Assembly: GCA_948099385.1 (NCBI GenBank)
Contig: CANUEZ040000014.1
Location: 1,116,001 to 1,180,000, forward strand
Length of the DNA: 64,000 bases
Direction of reading: 5' to 3'
From: Fasciola hepatica
Taxonomy: Eukaryota; Platyhelminthes; Trematoda; Plagiorchiida; Fasciolidae
Part shown: piece after piece, positions 20,728-29,829 of the stretch
Layout of the letters: each line of letters starts with the position of its first letter
Numbering within the stretch: the first letter of the stretch is position 1
Notes under the pieces: model-generated
Databases searched by the model: none
Seen by the model: the letters and a program-made list of their open reading frames with translations, nothing else
Told to the model about the DNA's origin: nothing
Program-made: the position numbers and the translations under genes

Positions 20728-20990
20728 CTCCCCTCGGTTCACCTAACGGAGTTGTCTGTTTCCAACGGACGGTAGATACAATAATTTTCGCTAGAAAGCT
20801 TGTTAGTATCTTCGTTTATCACGACGAATCAACTATTGGCGGTCATAATAAGAATGACTACGACCGTGATCTGGGCAGGTTCTTGGAAGTCGCCACTAAA
20901 TATAGCATAATCTTCAATAAAGCCAACAGCGTTTTTCGAACCATCAAGACGAATATCCTGGGTTACGAGGTGTCCAATGGCGTTATTAAA
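20728..20990 (+). pseudogene. Gypsy-A reverse transcriptase, second part
   Basis: Translating from 20,733 gives PLGSPNGVVCFQRTVD, FVYHDESTIGG where the family has YLDN-or-YVDN-type catalytic residues, DLGRFLEVATKYSIIFNKAN and ILGYEVSNGVIKP. These are RT blocks B to E directly following what is lost at 19,168. The YHDE in place of Y-x-D-D/N keeps one aspartate. The frame stays open and passes straight into Penelope-like endonuclease sequence at about 20,990. Confidence 0.75.
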
Positions 20991-21401
20991 CCGTTATCAG
21001 TTCACGCCAAATCACACCTCCTATACATGTTCACGTATAGGTGCTCGGTCACCTACCTAAGTCAAACCGAACGGCAACTTCGACTGAGAGTGACCGAACA
21101 TGTCCCACGGTGGGTGGACACCTATTTTAACCAATGGGAAGTACACAGCCAAAATTCACCGGTCAGGCAGCCGTCAGCCTCTCCCATCGCACGTCATTTG
21201 AGTGTCACAAAGCACCGGGTCGACCGCACAACTGCGTTTTCTGTGATCTTCTATGCCACCGATTCCCGTCTACTGCGATTTGCCGAAGCGATTGCGATTC
21301 AAAGATGGAAACCTAGTTTGTGCAAGCAAAAGGATCTATCCCTTACCCTGGAGTTGCCATGGTGCTCCTATTCGTCGTTACGCTGCTGCCGGGGTAACTA
21401 A
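20990..21401 (+). pseudogene. Penelope-like GIY-YIG endonuclease (PLE-3) fused to gypsy RT
   Basis: After the gypsy string SNGVIKP the same frame continues HLLYMFTYRCSVTYLSQTER, the Penelope form of the GIY-YIG core (family: C-YIG-TER) with the YIG changed to YLS, then LRVTEHVPRWV, SPIARHLSVTKHRVD, and RLLRFAEAIAIQRWKPSLC with the C-terminal LELPW. The domain looks complete in length but its catalytic GIY-YIG residues are changed. Only one frame is open from 20,883 to 21,401 (172 codons), so the open frame is a gypsy-RT/Penelope-endonuclease chimera, probably formed by deletion between adjacent elements. Confidence 0.75.
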
Positions 21402-21800
21402 AGCCGTCAACATTTTTAATTTCACCGCGTCGAGCATCAAGCTCGGAGTCTTTGACGTCCAGTCTTGTAACATCACCTTGCAGTTTGAAGGTGCAAGGCG
21501 CATGCCGAATGGAGCTACAACTCTTGAGAGTCTACCTAGTGCACGTTGAGCATGTTCCGTGCATTCGAACAAGCAGACAAGGTCGTCTGTGTAATCTAGG
21601 TCACATAGCTTTCCACTTATTTCCTAGTTCGACGCCACATTCTGAAGATTTCGCAACGCATTCTCCATTATTTCGTCCATGACGAAGTTGAACAAGAATG
21701 GAGAAACGGGACATCTCTGTCGAACATCGCTGACCGTTCAAGTACACCAAAAGCCCGACGAAAACGTCGTGAGGCGTCTAGTTAGGGTTTTGTTATACAC
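21378..21800 (-). mobile_element. RTE-like RT fragment (RTE-E)
   Basis: The minus strand shows SSGFWCT, VRQRCPVSPFLFNFVMDEIM (block B region) at about 21,730-21,650, LCDLDYTDDLVCLFEC with YTDD as block C, and GMRLAPSNCKVMLQDW at 21,490-21,440. It ends with LVTPAAA exactly against the end of PLE-3. The pieces are in two or three frames. Only the RT palm remains. Confidence 0.75.
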
Positions 21801-21819
21801 CTGTAACTTAACAATACAA

Positions 21820-22130
21820 TAATAATGAATTGTCTTCAGTGCAATCCAGACACGCTTGGGAAATGCAAAGAAGAGAACTGGATAACCAGTTACCGTCCAG
21901 TGACGGGACAGTGGTAATGGGATCGCTGAAGCGGAAATCGTAAGTTTCACTTGAACTGTTCTAAGGTTTAGCAAACCGCCGGCCATTTGGGCGTCCTCCG
22001 ATGAGGAAAATAAACAAGCTAAGGTTGTTAAACAGCCAAGAATTAAAATAAGACTTCATTATTAATCGCTTAAGGTTCAACGGAAGCTATCAGTAAACAA
22101 ACCACCAAACAGCTTGCTAGTCCAGTGGGC
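21820..22130. other. unassigned, no gene seen
   Basis: An 82-codon frame on the minus strand (21,738-21,986) overlaps the RTE-E end and has no family signature. No repeat structure is visible. Confidence 0.5.
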
Positions 22131-22149
22131 TACATGCGAGGTAAATTGT

Positions 22150-22920
22150 CATTATCGTTATCAGTTTTACTAAGAATGTGAATCCACCTGGGGCAACACC
22201 ACCAAGGTTATTCCAGTCACCCCCAATACCATCCAGTAAGTTACTGCATACGAATGAACATTTTACTATTTCAGCTCCCAGTTCTTCTATCGCCAAAGAA
22301 CTTTCACGAATCTCACAAACTCAAGAAACGATCGCTTTGCACCAAGATAACATGTTAGTTCAGGAAATTCTGGCAAACGCGGTCAAGGTCCACACTCAGT
22401 TTACACCTACTATTCCCGTCAGAACTGTTTCGAGGTTTCAGGAAGTAGATCGGGATATGTCCAATGTGGAGGTCCTCAAGGAGCTGGTCACTACATTTTT
22501 CTATTTCACCTTGTGCCCGCGGGGTCACATTATTAGCACTGCCTACGAAAGTGCCGTGGGTAAGCTTTGCGGAAATCTATTTTTCGCATCACAGATGCGA
22601 GCTTATCAAAGGGAATTAACTACTTCGGGGCCAACAAAAAAATTGGCTTTTAAACGGACTACCATACATGGAATAATAGTCAGTAGGTTAAACATTATTC
22701 CATTTTTGCCTCAGAAGCCATTGGCAGGAGGAACATGCCTTGCAGTGGTAAGGACGATATTAACTTTGCCGTGCGACAACGGCTTCATGATACAGCAAAG
22801 GACATCAAGAGGCGCAATCCACTACCAGAGGTGAACAGTCGTTACTTTTTTGTTTCACAGCAAACAGTCGATGCAAGAGAAAATGTGGTTCCGTCGGAAA
22901 ACGTGGACATGGATGTTTAA
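22150..22920 (+). CDS. possible short-intron host gene, 3' part, product unrecognised
   Basis: A perfect 39-bp intron (GTAAGTTACTGC...ACTATTTCAG, 22,237-22,275) separates FQSPPIPS from PSSSIAKELSRISQTQE. The exon continues with helical sequence including ALHQDNMLVQEILANAV and SRFQEVDRDMSNVEVLKELV. Later candidate introns of 30-39 bp occur: one beginning GTGGGTAAGC near 22,556, one ending TTGCCTCAG at about 22,714, and a 30-bp GTGAACAGTC...GTTTCACAG at 22,831-22,860. The last exons read GKDDINFAVRQRLHDTAKDIKRR as short blocks, then QTVDARENVV and stop at 22,920. Phases of the middle introns are not fully consistent, so the model is tentative. I do not recognise the protein. Confidence 0.45.
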
Positions 22921-25190
22921 CTGTTTTGTACATCTGTTACGTTACCAAATGTCGTTTTGAAAAATGATCCGTATTATACTTGAATGGTGTTTCGGAAACG
23001 ATGTTACCTCGGTTTTATTCGAAGTGGTATCGGCGAGCTGCAATATTTAGTGAATTACACCGACATATCGTGGTTAAAGTACGTTTAAGATTAAATTTTA
23101 TGCATGGTGATTTGTCTAATAAGTATTTTACGAATAACTATACATCATAAATAGATGGGCTTCGTGAAAACATCTAGATAGGTCCACTTTGAGTTCTGGT
23201 GTAAACCATCACTAACATGGGGTTAAGCCCTTTGAACTGGCTCTTGCTTATCGCAATGCAAACAGGGGCTAAAAAGAGGGTCTCTGAGAATAACGAGCCC
23301 ATTTTTCGGCGAACTAGCGCAGGCACTACGTTCTCGTCGCGGTGTCATTCTGTTGGTTCGTAGTAGGAAAACACGTTGAGGGGGGAGAAGCGGCCGCGCT
23401 TTTATGCAGCTATGACATCTGATTGGCTGACGGGGTAGAAATTGCGTTGCAGGAGAGCATACGGACGGTAAACCCCCTTCATACCGACTGGTCCACGAAA
23501 ACGGGAACCAAAGGCTGGGATTACTGTTTCCATAGACCCTTCTTTTGATCTTTGTTTGTGTTGTAATAAACAAGGGCCAATCTACGGGGTTTGACCCTTT
23601 TCGTGCTTGCTAGGCTGGAAGTGCACTCTCAGCTCTCATGTTCAAAGGAATCCCAGTGCCAGTCCGATCACGAACACTAGACACCGGATCATCCGACTTG
23701 GTGGAAGCAGTACCTGCCCTCATCCCTCTCAGTCCCGTTTTGAGGAAATCAGTGGAGACAAGAAAAATCCAAGTCGGTCCCTTGTGTCTGCGGTACAAAC
23801 TATAATACGTTGGTTTAGCTTGTAGGTACCTGTACATTTCCGATTTTTTCCATGATTTTCAACGTACCTTGGTGCAACACTCCTTTGTTGTACCGACGTT
23901 TTAATGTAAAACACACACACACACACACCTTTTTGAACATCATCACCGCGCAATACAAAAAGGCTGTCAATGAACCTTTTATTTTGGCACGGTCTCATCT
24001 TCTGATTTGAAGTGTCTTGGAATTATATCGGTCGGAACTAACTGTGAGAAACAAAACATTTTAGAAGCTTCCACGGCGTCACTTGGCACTTCTCTCAATA
24101 CCATCCTGTTCTGACACATCCATCCTGTTCTGTTCAACGAATGGCTGTCAGACCAAACCGAACTGAAAACATGGGCGGATATTGACTCTTTGGTGCTCAT
24201 TTCCTGATCATAAGAACAGCGAACAACTGTGAGCTTGTGTCACACCTTTTGTTTCATTTTAATTCCTAATGTACATGCTCCGTTGGCCTTTTTATCACAG
24301 CACGCTCCTCTGCTCATCTCAGTTTGCTAGTGTCGTCTTAGATATTGTTGACATTAATTTAATGTACCACATAGACAAAGTAGTACACCACAAGCTCAGC
24401 GCATCGAACACGGTACCAGGCGCGGCATGTGTCGCACTGTATATCTCCGTCCACTGGATCACTTGAGCATCTTATGTTCCCACGATTACTCTCTGGCATT
24501 TTTTGCGACAAGAAGACCTTCCACCAACAGTCTTATTTTCCCTAGTCATTGTGTAGCGGTTTGTGTTTACGCATCAGATCCAATCACATTAATTATCAAC
24601 TGGAAACTGGGTAAACAACGGTAGGAGAGCTGTTTTCCGCACAGCCTTATTTGGTAAGGAACCACGAAAGAATAAAAGTACTGACCGCATTAATAAAAGT
24701 ATACCTTAAGGCAAATGTTGCCCCTAATCGATGTCGACCACCATAGGTTCACAATGAAAGCAACTCACCTAAAGTGGGTTGTCGTCACCAAGGTGCACAA
24801 GTGTAAAAAAATACCGGAAGATCGTTTCCTAGCTTGATCTTCGTGAAAGCAGCTCTGCGACAAAGTTGCAAACGCCAAAAACGTTCTGCTCGATACAAAA
24901 CGTGACGTCACCGGTGCAGCGCAGTTCAGGTCCAGTGGACAAGAATTCTTGAAGTCTTGAAGTGCTACACGAGTTCGAAGCTTATGGCCTCATTGCCCCG
25001 GTTCTTGGGGAAATTTTTCATCGTCTGTCGGATTCACTGAGCTGAAAAGTGATTAAAAAGGAGCGGGAGGAGAGGGGGCGGGGGCGACAACAAAAACGAG
25101 ATACACAACACCGTGCAGTGTCTCACTATGAGCAGTGTCTTAAGCGGAATGGGGGTGCAACATTCATGAACATATAGCGGAATGGAAATG
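22921..25190. other. unassigned stretch with scattered short ORFs
   Basis: A 116-codon minus frame (23,223-23,573) ends LHCDKQEPVQRA, and two overlapping frames occupy 23,607-23,998; none has a motif I can name. The first looks like repeat-derived sequence rather than a gene. No promoter, RNA gene or transposon terminus was found. Confidence 0.45.
23909..23929. repeat. (AC)n microsatellite
   Basis: About ten AC units in otherwise unique sequence. Confidence 0.9.
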
Positions 25191-25199
25191 CAATAAAAG

Positions 25200-25750
25200 A
25201 CGTCTGTTTCACTTTTTGGACAAGGAATTACTGGGAGAGACTAAGGCAGAGGTCTAACTTTTTCTTGAAGATAGTTTTTTTCTGCGAGAGAACAAAATTC
25301 TCCGGAAGTGCCTTCCACAGAGTAACAACCCTATAGCTAAAAAGTTGACCCGTAGTGAAGTGCTTGGTCTCGGTTTGAAGACCTTTCTGCCGTGACCACG
25401 GACAGAAGAGGCTGGAGAGACGGAGAAAAAGCATTCTCATTGACCCGATTCAAAAAGGTAAAACATCAAAAACAGATCGTCTTTTGCACGCCTTAAGTCA
25501 AGAGGAGAGAGATTGAGGAGTGAGAGGCGGACGGAACAAGGTAGGTGGGACAGACCACATACTGCTTTGGCGGAGGCCCCCTGAACTCTTTCTAGGATCC
25601 CACTATCTCGGACAAGACCAGGGTGCACTATCTGACTACCGAGCTCCGGCTGAGGTCGGGTATGCGTGCCGAAAACTGTGGGGAAATGATGCCATAGAGA
25701 TGCGCGGGAAGGACCTTCGAATCATATTTAGGACCAGAAAGGCAGACTTG
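25200..25750 (-). mobile_element. CR1-like RT C-terminus, 5'-truncated (CR1-G)
   Basis: The minus strand has HPGLVRDSGILERVQGASAK, LPCSVRLSLLNLSPLDLRRA and DLFLMFYLF at 25,437-25,628. In a second frame, KGLQTETKHFTTGQLFSYRV, TLWKALPENFVLS and IFKKKLDL follow at 25,228-25,440. These are the end of a CR1-type RT (ER/VQ-A-K, L-RRR-DL, and FxxRVV-LWN-LP motifs). One frameshift separates the two pieces. RT palm and endonuclease are absent. Confidence 0.8.
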
Positions 25751-26019
25751 TAGTGCTACTAACAAAGCAGTCGATGACAAAGACCGACAAATTTGTTTAT
25801 TTGAACAACACTCTTTTTTGGTGGCACCACTTGCTCCGCCTGTGTACGTCGTCTGCATGCCGTTGAGCTCCTTCAGCACACTCGTTGTCTTGCCCCAACT
25901 TTTTGAGTTCTGCTTTGCGCGCTGCCAAGTATATTCCCTATGGTGCCACAAACCGAGGACGAGGGGCTATAGACTCTATACAGGAGCAGGTCTTGACTTA
26001 ACTGAGGAGAATCCAACAC
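25750..26019 (+). repeat. possible 5' LTR / leader of Gypsy-B
   Basis: This is the 270 bp before the candidate primer-binding site. It ends CCAACA(C). No second copy exists in the window, because the 3' end of Gypsy-B is lost, so LTR status rests only on position. The start is arbitrary. Confidence 0.35.
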
Positions 26020-26033
26020 TGGTGAGCCCGAAC
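26020..26033 (+). promoter_or_regulatory. candidate tRNA primer-binding site of Gypsy-B
   Basis: TGGTGAGCCCGAAC would pair with a tRNA 3' end of the tRNA-Trp type (PBS TGGTGACCCC-G) with a mismatch. It lies 0.21 kb before the gag ATG. CsRn1-type elements of flukes are described as using tRNA-Trp, which fits the gag type. Confidence 0.45.
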
Positions 26034-26244
26034 AACAAACTCAATCCTCGGAGGACACTCGTATGTCACTCAATCACATTTGTTCGTTTACATATACACT
26101 TATTTCCGACATATAAACGGTAAATTCCTGATTTCTGCTACCGTATCCCTTTTATATCTTTTTCTCATATCGATATTATAAGTGTTTCACGGTTGCTGAA
26201 TTGACCTCTATATATCTTTTTACATTTGATATACCATTGCAACT

Positions 26245-27064
26245 ATGGCTAGCAACGACCGGAAACCTGATCCGGAACCGTCCGTTTCGACAGTCTCCCT
26301 AGCCGTCCCTGAGTTTTTTATTGATGACCCTCAACTGTGGTTTCATATGTTAGAGGCGGAGTTTGAATCACACAGAATCACAAGCGAGCGAACCCGTTAC
26401 TTGGGGACTATCGGTCGCCTTCCCTTGACGTTGCTACTCAGATGCGCGAAGTGATATTCAGTAACAGTTCTTACACGGCCGTGAAAGACGCGGCAATCTG
26501 TTGTCTTTTGCCGTCAGAATCGTCCAGACTGAAACGGTTGATCCAAGGGACAGAGCTGGGTAGCAAGAAGCCCTCTGCGTTACCGAGAGAAATGCAGCGG
26601 CTGGTGGGGCGAGTTTAGAGGAAACCGTCCTTAAAGAGTTGTGGGTACAGCGACTACCACCCAATATTCATGCATTGCTCGAGGTTTCTAGCCACCTTAA
26701 GCTCGTAGAAGCGGCAAAACTAGCGGACAGTATTATGGATTGGTATCATCCACAAATTACTGCTGTAACAAACTCGAGCAGCCCCCAGACCACCGCTCCC
26801 ACTGTAGGAACTCACTCCGAGGTCACTCTGATAGCTGCTTTCGAGCGGGCTTTCGGACATTTTTCCTCTCCTGGTTGTTCTCACGGTAGAAACCATAAAT
26901 CTTGTCACAACTCTGACCGACGTGAACGTCTCAGAAGCCCTTCCCCTGACCGCCTGGTTAACCCATCTCGATCAACATACTGCCGATATCACAAACGGTT
27001 TGGGGAGAAGGCCCAGCGCTGCGAAGCCGGTTGCACCTTCCCAGGTGCCGAACAGGGAAACTAA
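26245..27064 (+). pseudogene. Gypsy-B gag with CHCC zinc motif
   Basis: Starts at ATG 26,245 (MASNDRKPDP) with EFFIDDPQLWFHMLEAEFES, then a frameshift near 26,440. It continues in another frame with SRLKRLIQGTELG, and in a third (26,639-27,064) with WVQRLPPNIHALLEV and LVEAAKLADSIMDW. The C-terminus has YCRYHKRFGEKAQRCEAGC, i.e. C-x2-H-x9-C-x3-C, rather than the usual CCHC knuckle. The CHCC form is described for CsRn1 and relatives. Gag would form the particle. Two frameshifts inactivate it. Confidence 0.8.
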
Positions 27065-27522
27065 CATCCCGACTCTTTCCGACCACTAACTCGGTCAGCA
27101 GCCATAATATCAGTCGTCTGTTGCATGTTAGAGATTTAGTTTCCAATAACCTGTTCCTAATTGACACCGGAGCAACAGTGAGTGTCATTCCAAAGGAGGC
27201 AGGTGATGCAACGAACCCATCAGTCCAACAACTCCGTGCTGCCAATGGCACTCCTATTGCTACTCACGGCCGTAAGTCACTCACGCTTAACTTGGGACTA
27301 CGTCGCACCTTCCTCTGGGTGTTCACAGTAGCAGACGTCCCTTATTCCATACTAGGCATCGATTTCCTTGACCATTTCGACCTACTGATCGATGCACTAG
27401 GCCTGAGAGTTGTCAACCGACAGACGTCTCTTTCCGCAACCAGCTCGCGTTCCTCCATGAATCACTTCTTGCCCCTATACATCGAACCGCAGACCTACTT
27501 TCAGCTTACCCGGCAATGCTAA
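27031..27522 (+). pseudogene. Gypsy-B aspartic protease
   Basis: An open stretch contains LHVRDLVSNNLFLIDTGATVSVIP, given here in two blocks: the catalytic DTGA at about residues 46-49 and the hydrophobic VSVIP strand after it. GTPIATHGRKSLTLNLGLRR, VADVPYSILGIDFLDHFDLL and RVVNRQT follow. Together they make a complete retropepsin domain of about 110 residues, with the ILG-DFL flap-to-C-terminal motif intact. It overlaps the gag end in another frame. It may still be readable, unlike its neighbours, but it ends at a stop before the RT. Confidence 0.8.
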
Positions 27523-27546
27523 GAGAATCTGGCCCCCTTCCCCACG

Positions 27547-28780
27547 GTGACCACTAACGTTACCCACCATATTGTCACTAAAGGACCCCCAGCATTTAGC
27601 CGACCACTTCACTTGACCCTAGACAAGCCCCGCGTAGCACAGGCTGAGTTCGAACACGCGCTAGAATTATGCATGATAAGGCCGCCCAGTAGCACTTGGG
27701 CCTCGCCCTTTCACATGAATCCTAACCTAAAGGTGACTGGCGCCCCTGCGGTGAGTTTAGCGCGCTCAACCAGGATATTATCCCAGACAGGTACCCCATC
27801 CCTTGTATTCAAAATCTTACTTCTACCCTGTCTGGTTGTTCTGTTTCCAGCCGAATCGACCTCGTTAGAGCCTACCACCAAATCCCAGTAGCAGAGGCTG
27901 ACGTCTCTAAAACTGCTGTCCCAACTCCATTCGGACCATTCAAGTTTCTGCGCATGCCTTTTGGGCTCAGCAATGCAGCCCAAACCTTTCAGACGTTTAT
28001 GCGGGAAGCAACACTCGGTTTGAAGTATGTCTACGTGTACTTGGACGATATTTTTGTGGCAAGTTCTTCAAAACGAGAGCATATGGCACACCTGCGCATT
28101 CTTTTTGAACGCCTTAGCCAATACGGTGTTACCTTTAATCCTACCAAATGCGCATTAGGTAGGACGACCATCACGTTCCTAGGTCGCGATATCTCAGCCT
28201 CAGGCATACAGCCCTTGCCTGACAAGGAGGCGGCAATTCGCGACTATCCTGAGTCTCACTCTTACCGACAGTTGCGCCAATTTTCTGGCCTGGTTAACTT
28301 TTATCGCAGCTCTATCCCACACTGCGCCGAAATAATGCAGCCTCTAACAGACCTTTTACGTGGAGGTAAGCGGAAATTCATTTTTTACGACACGGCGCAG
28401 GCAGCGTTTACTTTGATCAGGGAAGCTATCGCCAACATAGCACTCCTTTCACATCCCGATCCTTCTGCTCCCCTGGCATTAGGAACAGAGGCTTCGGACA
28501 CGGCTGTTGGAGCAGTCTTGCAGAAATTCGTCAACCATTCATGGCAACCAATAGCTTTCTTCCCCAAGCTCCTCCAGCCCGTGTAATCCCGATACAGTAC
28601 ATTCAGCAGAGAACTACTGGCAATCTATTTGGGTATCCGACACTTCCGGCACACACTCGAGGGCCAAACGCCCACCTTGTTCACAGGTCATAAACCACCA
28701 GTGTACGCTCTCCAGTCAGCTCCTGGTCGATATTTGCTACGCGAGATTCACCACTTAGACTGTTTCACAGTTTACTCCGG
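27547..28780 (+). pseudogene. Gypsy-B reverse transcriptase and RNase H
   Basis: The first piece has HIVTKGPPAFSRPL and KPRVAQAEFEHALEL; a frameshift near 27,740 precedes RYPIP and IDLVRAYHQIPVAEADV (block A). The long open part 27,954-28,586 has MPFGLSNAAQTFQTFM (block B), VYVYLDDIFVAS (catalytic YLDD), GVTFNPTKC and FLGRDISASGI. The RNase H begins near LALGTEASDTAVGAVLQ, with its first catalytic Asp replaced in the D-AS position by E. After a stop at about 28,585, YSTFSRELLAIYLGIRHFR and REIHHLD continue the RNase H. One frameshift and one stop break it. Confidence 0.85.
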
Positions 28781-28799
28781 ACATTCGACACGTCTTGGG

Positions 28800-29801
28800 G
28801 GCACACAATCCCGTAGCAGACGCACTCTCACGCGTCCACAGTATCGACGACCCACTACCCACGGGCATGGACCTAGAAGCAACCGCCGCAGCCCAAACAA
28901 CAGACCCTTAGGTCGAGCGGCTCAGAAACGGCAGCTCCCTGCACCTGGTGCCAGTGGTCCTTCAAACTTCGGACGTAACTATCATTCGCGATGTGTCACA
29001 GGGTCGACCCCGACCACTAGTTCCTGCCAGTTTTCGCCGACAAGTTTTATCAGCCTCCACAACTTATCGCACCCCGGTGTAACCGCCTCAGTGAAACTAG
29101 TCATCGAGCGATTCGTTTGGCATTGCTTCAGAAATGAAGTGCGTCTTTGGGCCCGCGCTTGTCTTCAATGCCAACGGGTTAAAATACATCGTCACACCAA
29201 ATCTACGTTAGGCACATTCCGCGATCCGGACGCACTCTTTCATCATGTGCGCGCCGATCTCGTGGGGCCACTTCCGCCGTCCAGTGGATGCGTCTACATC
29301 TTCACGTGCTTAGATCATTCCACCCGCTGGACACAGGTCGTACCTATTCCTCGTCCGACCTCACAGGAAGCTGCAAAAGCATTTCTAACTGGCTGGGTAA
29401 GTCATTTCGGTTGCCCTGCTATCGTGACCACTGACCGCGGTTCTCATTTTGACGGTGCCTTCTACGAGCTGTTGAACCTCTTCGGCTGCAGACAAAACAA
29501 GACGACGGCCTATCATCCTCGGGCCAATGGCATGGTGGAGTGATTCCATCGCTAGCTGAAAGCTGTCCTTCGTGCTTTTGATAACCCATTATGGAGTGAA
29601 GTTTTGCCGATCGTTCTCTTAGGACTGCGTAAAACCGTTGAAGCCGATATGGGTGTTACGGCGGCTGAACTGGTTTACGGTTGCACACTACGACCTCCAG
29701 GTGAGTTGGTTTCTCCATTGCTACCTGTGAGTTTTGATTGCGGGGTTTACGCGAGGGGGTTGTCGCACCAAATGGAACCGCGAGTGAACATCATGACGTA
29801 A
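28800..29801 (+). pseudogene. Gypsy-B integrase
   Basis: A zinc-binding HHCC region is seen as LHNLSHPGVTAS followed by ACLQCQRVK. The catalytic core shows HHVRADLVGPLPPS (first Asp), FTCLDHSTRW, VTTDRGSHFDGAFYE (second Asp) and HPRANGMVE (Glu). Directly after GMVE the codon is a TGA stop at about 29,541, and a TAG follows four codons later; both fit C-to-T changes from CGA and CAG. The frame then continues LKAVLRAFDNP, VLLGLRKTVEADMG and ELVYG. The C-terminal DNA-binding domain is missing, cut off by CR1-A. Confidence 0.85.
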
Positions 29802-29829
29802 CGCTGTCTTTATCATCGATGGAACATGA

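Larger units (their letters stand above)
17132..20990 (+). mobile_element. Ty3/gypsy LTR element, decayed and interrupted (Gypsy-A)
   Basis: The order gag (17.13-17.87 kb), protease tail (about 18.2 kb), RT first part (18.89-19.17 kb) and RT second part (20.73-20.99 kb) is that of Ty3/gypsy. The two RT parts join at the right place if the Penelope-like insert at about 19.17-20.73 kb is removed. RNase H and integrase are missing. No LTRs were found. The segment at about 18.43-18.88 kb matches nothing I know and may be another insert. Confidence 0.75.
25990..29801 (+). mobile_element. Ty3/gypsy element of CsRn1 type (Gypsy-B), 3' end lost
   Basis: In order: candidate primer site (26,020), gag (26.25-27.06 kb), aspartic protease (27.03-27.52 kb), RT (27.55-28.4 kb), RNase H (28.4-28.8 kb) and integrase (29.0-29.8 kb). 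Domain order is that of Ty3/gypsy. The end of the integrase and the 3' LTR are missing where CR1-A begins. About eight frameshifts and stops interrupt the reading frames. Confidence 0.85.

Noticed and set aside
23223..23573. 116-codon minus-strand ORF
   Set aside because: No start context, no domain, and the sequence looks like repeat-derived DNA; not called a gene.
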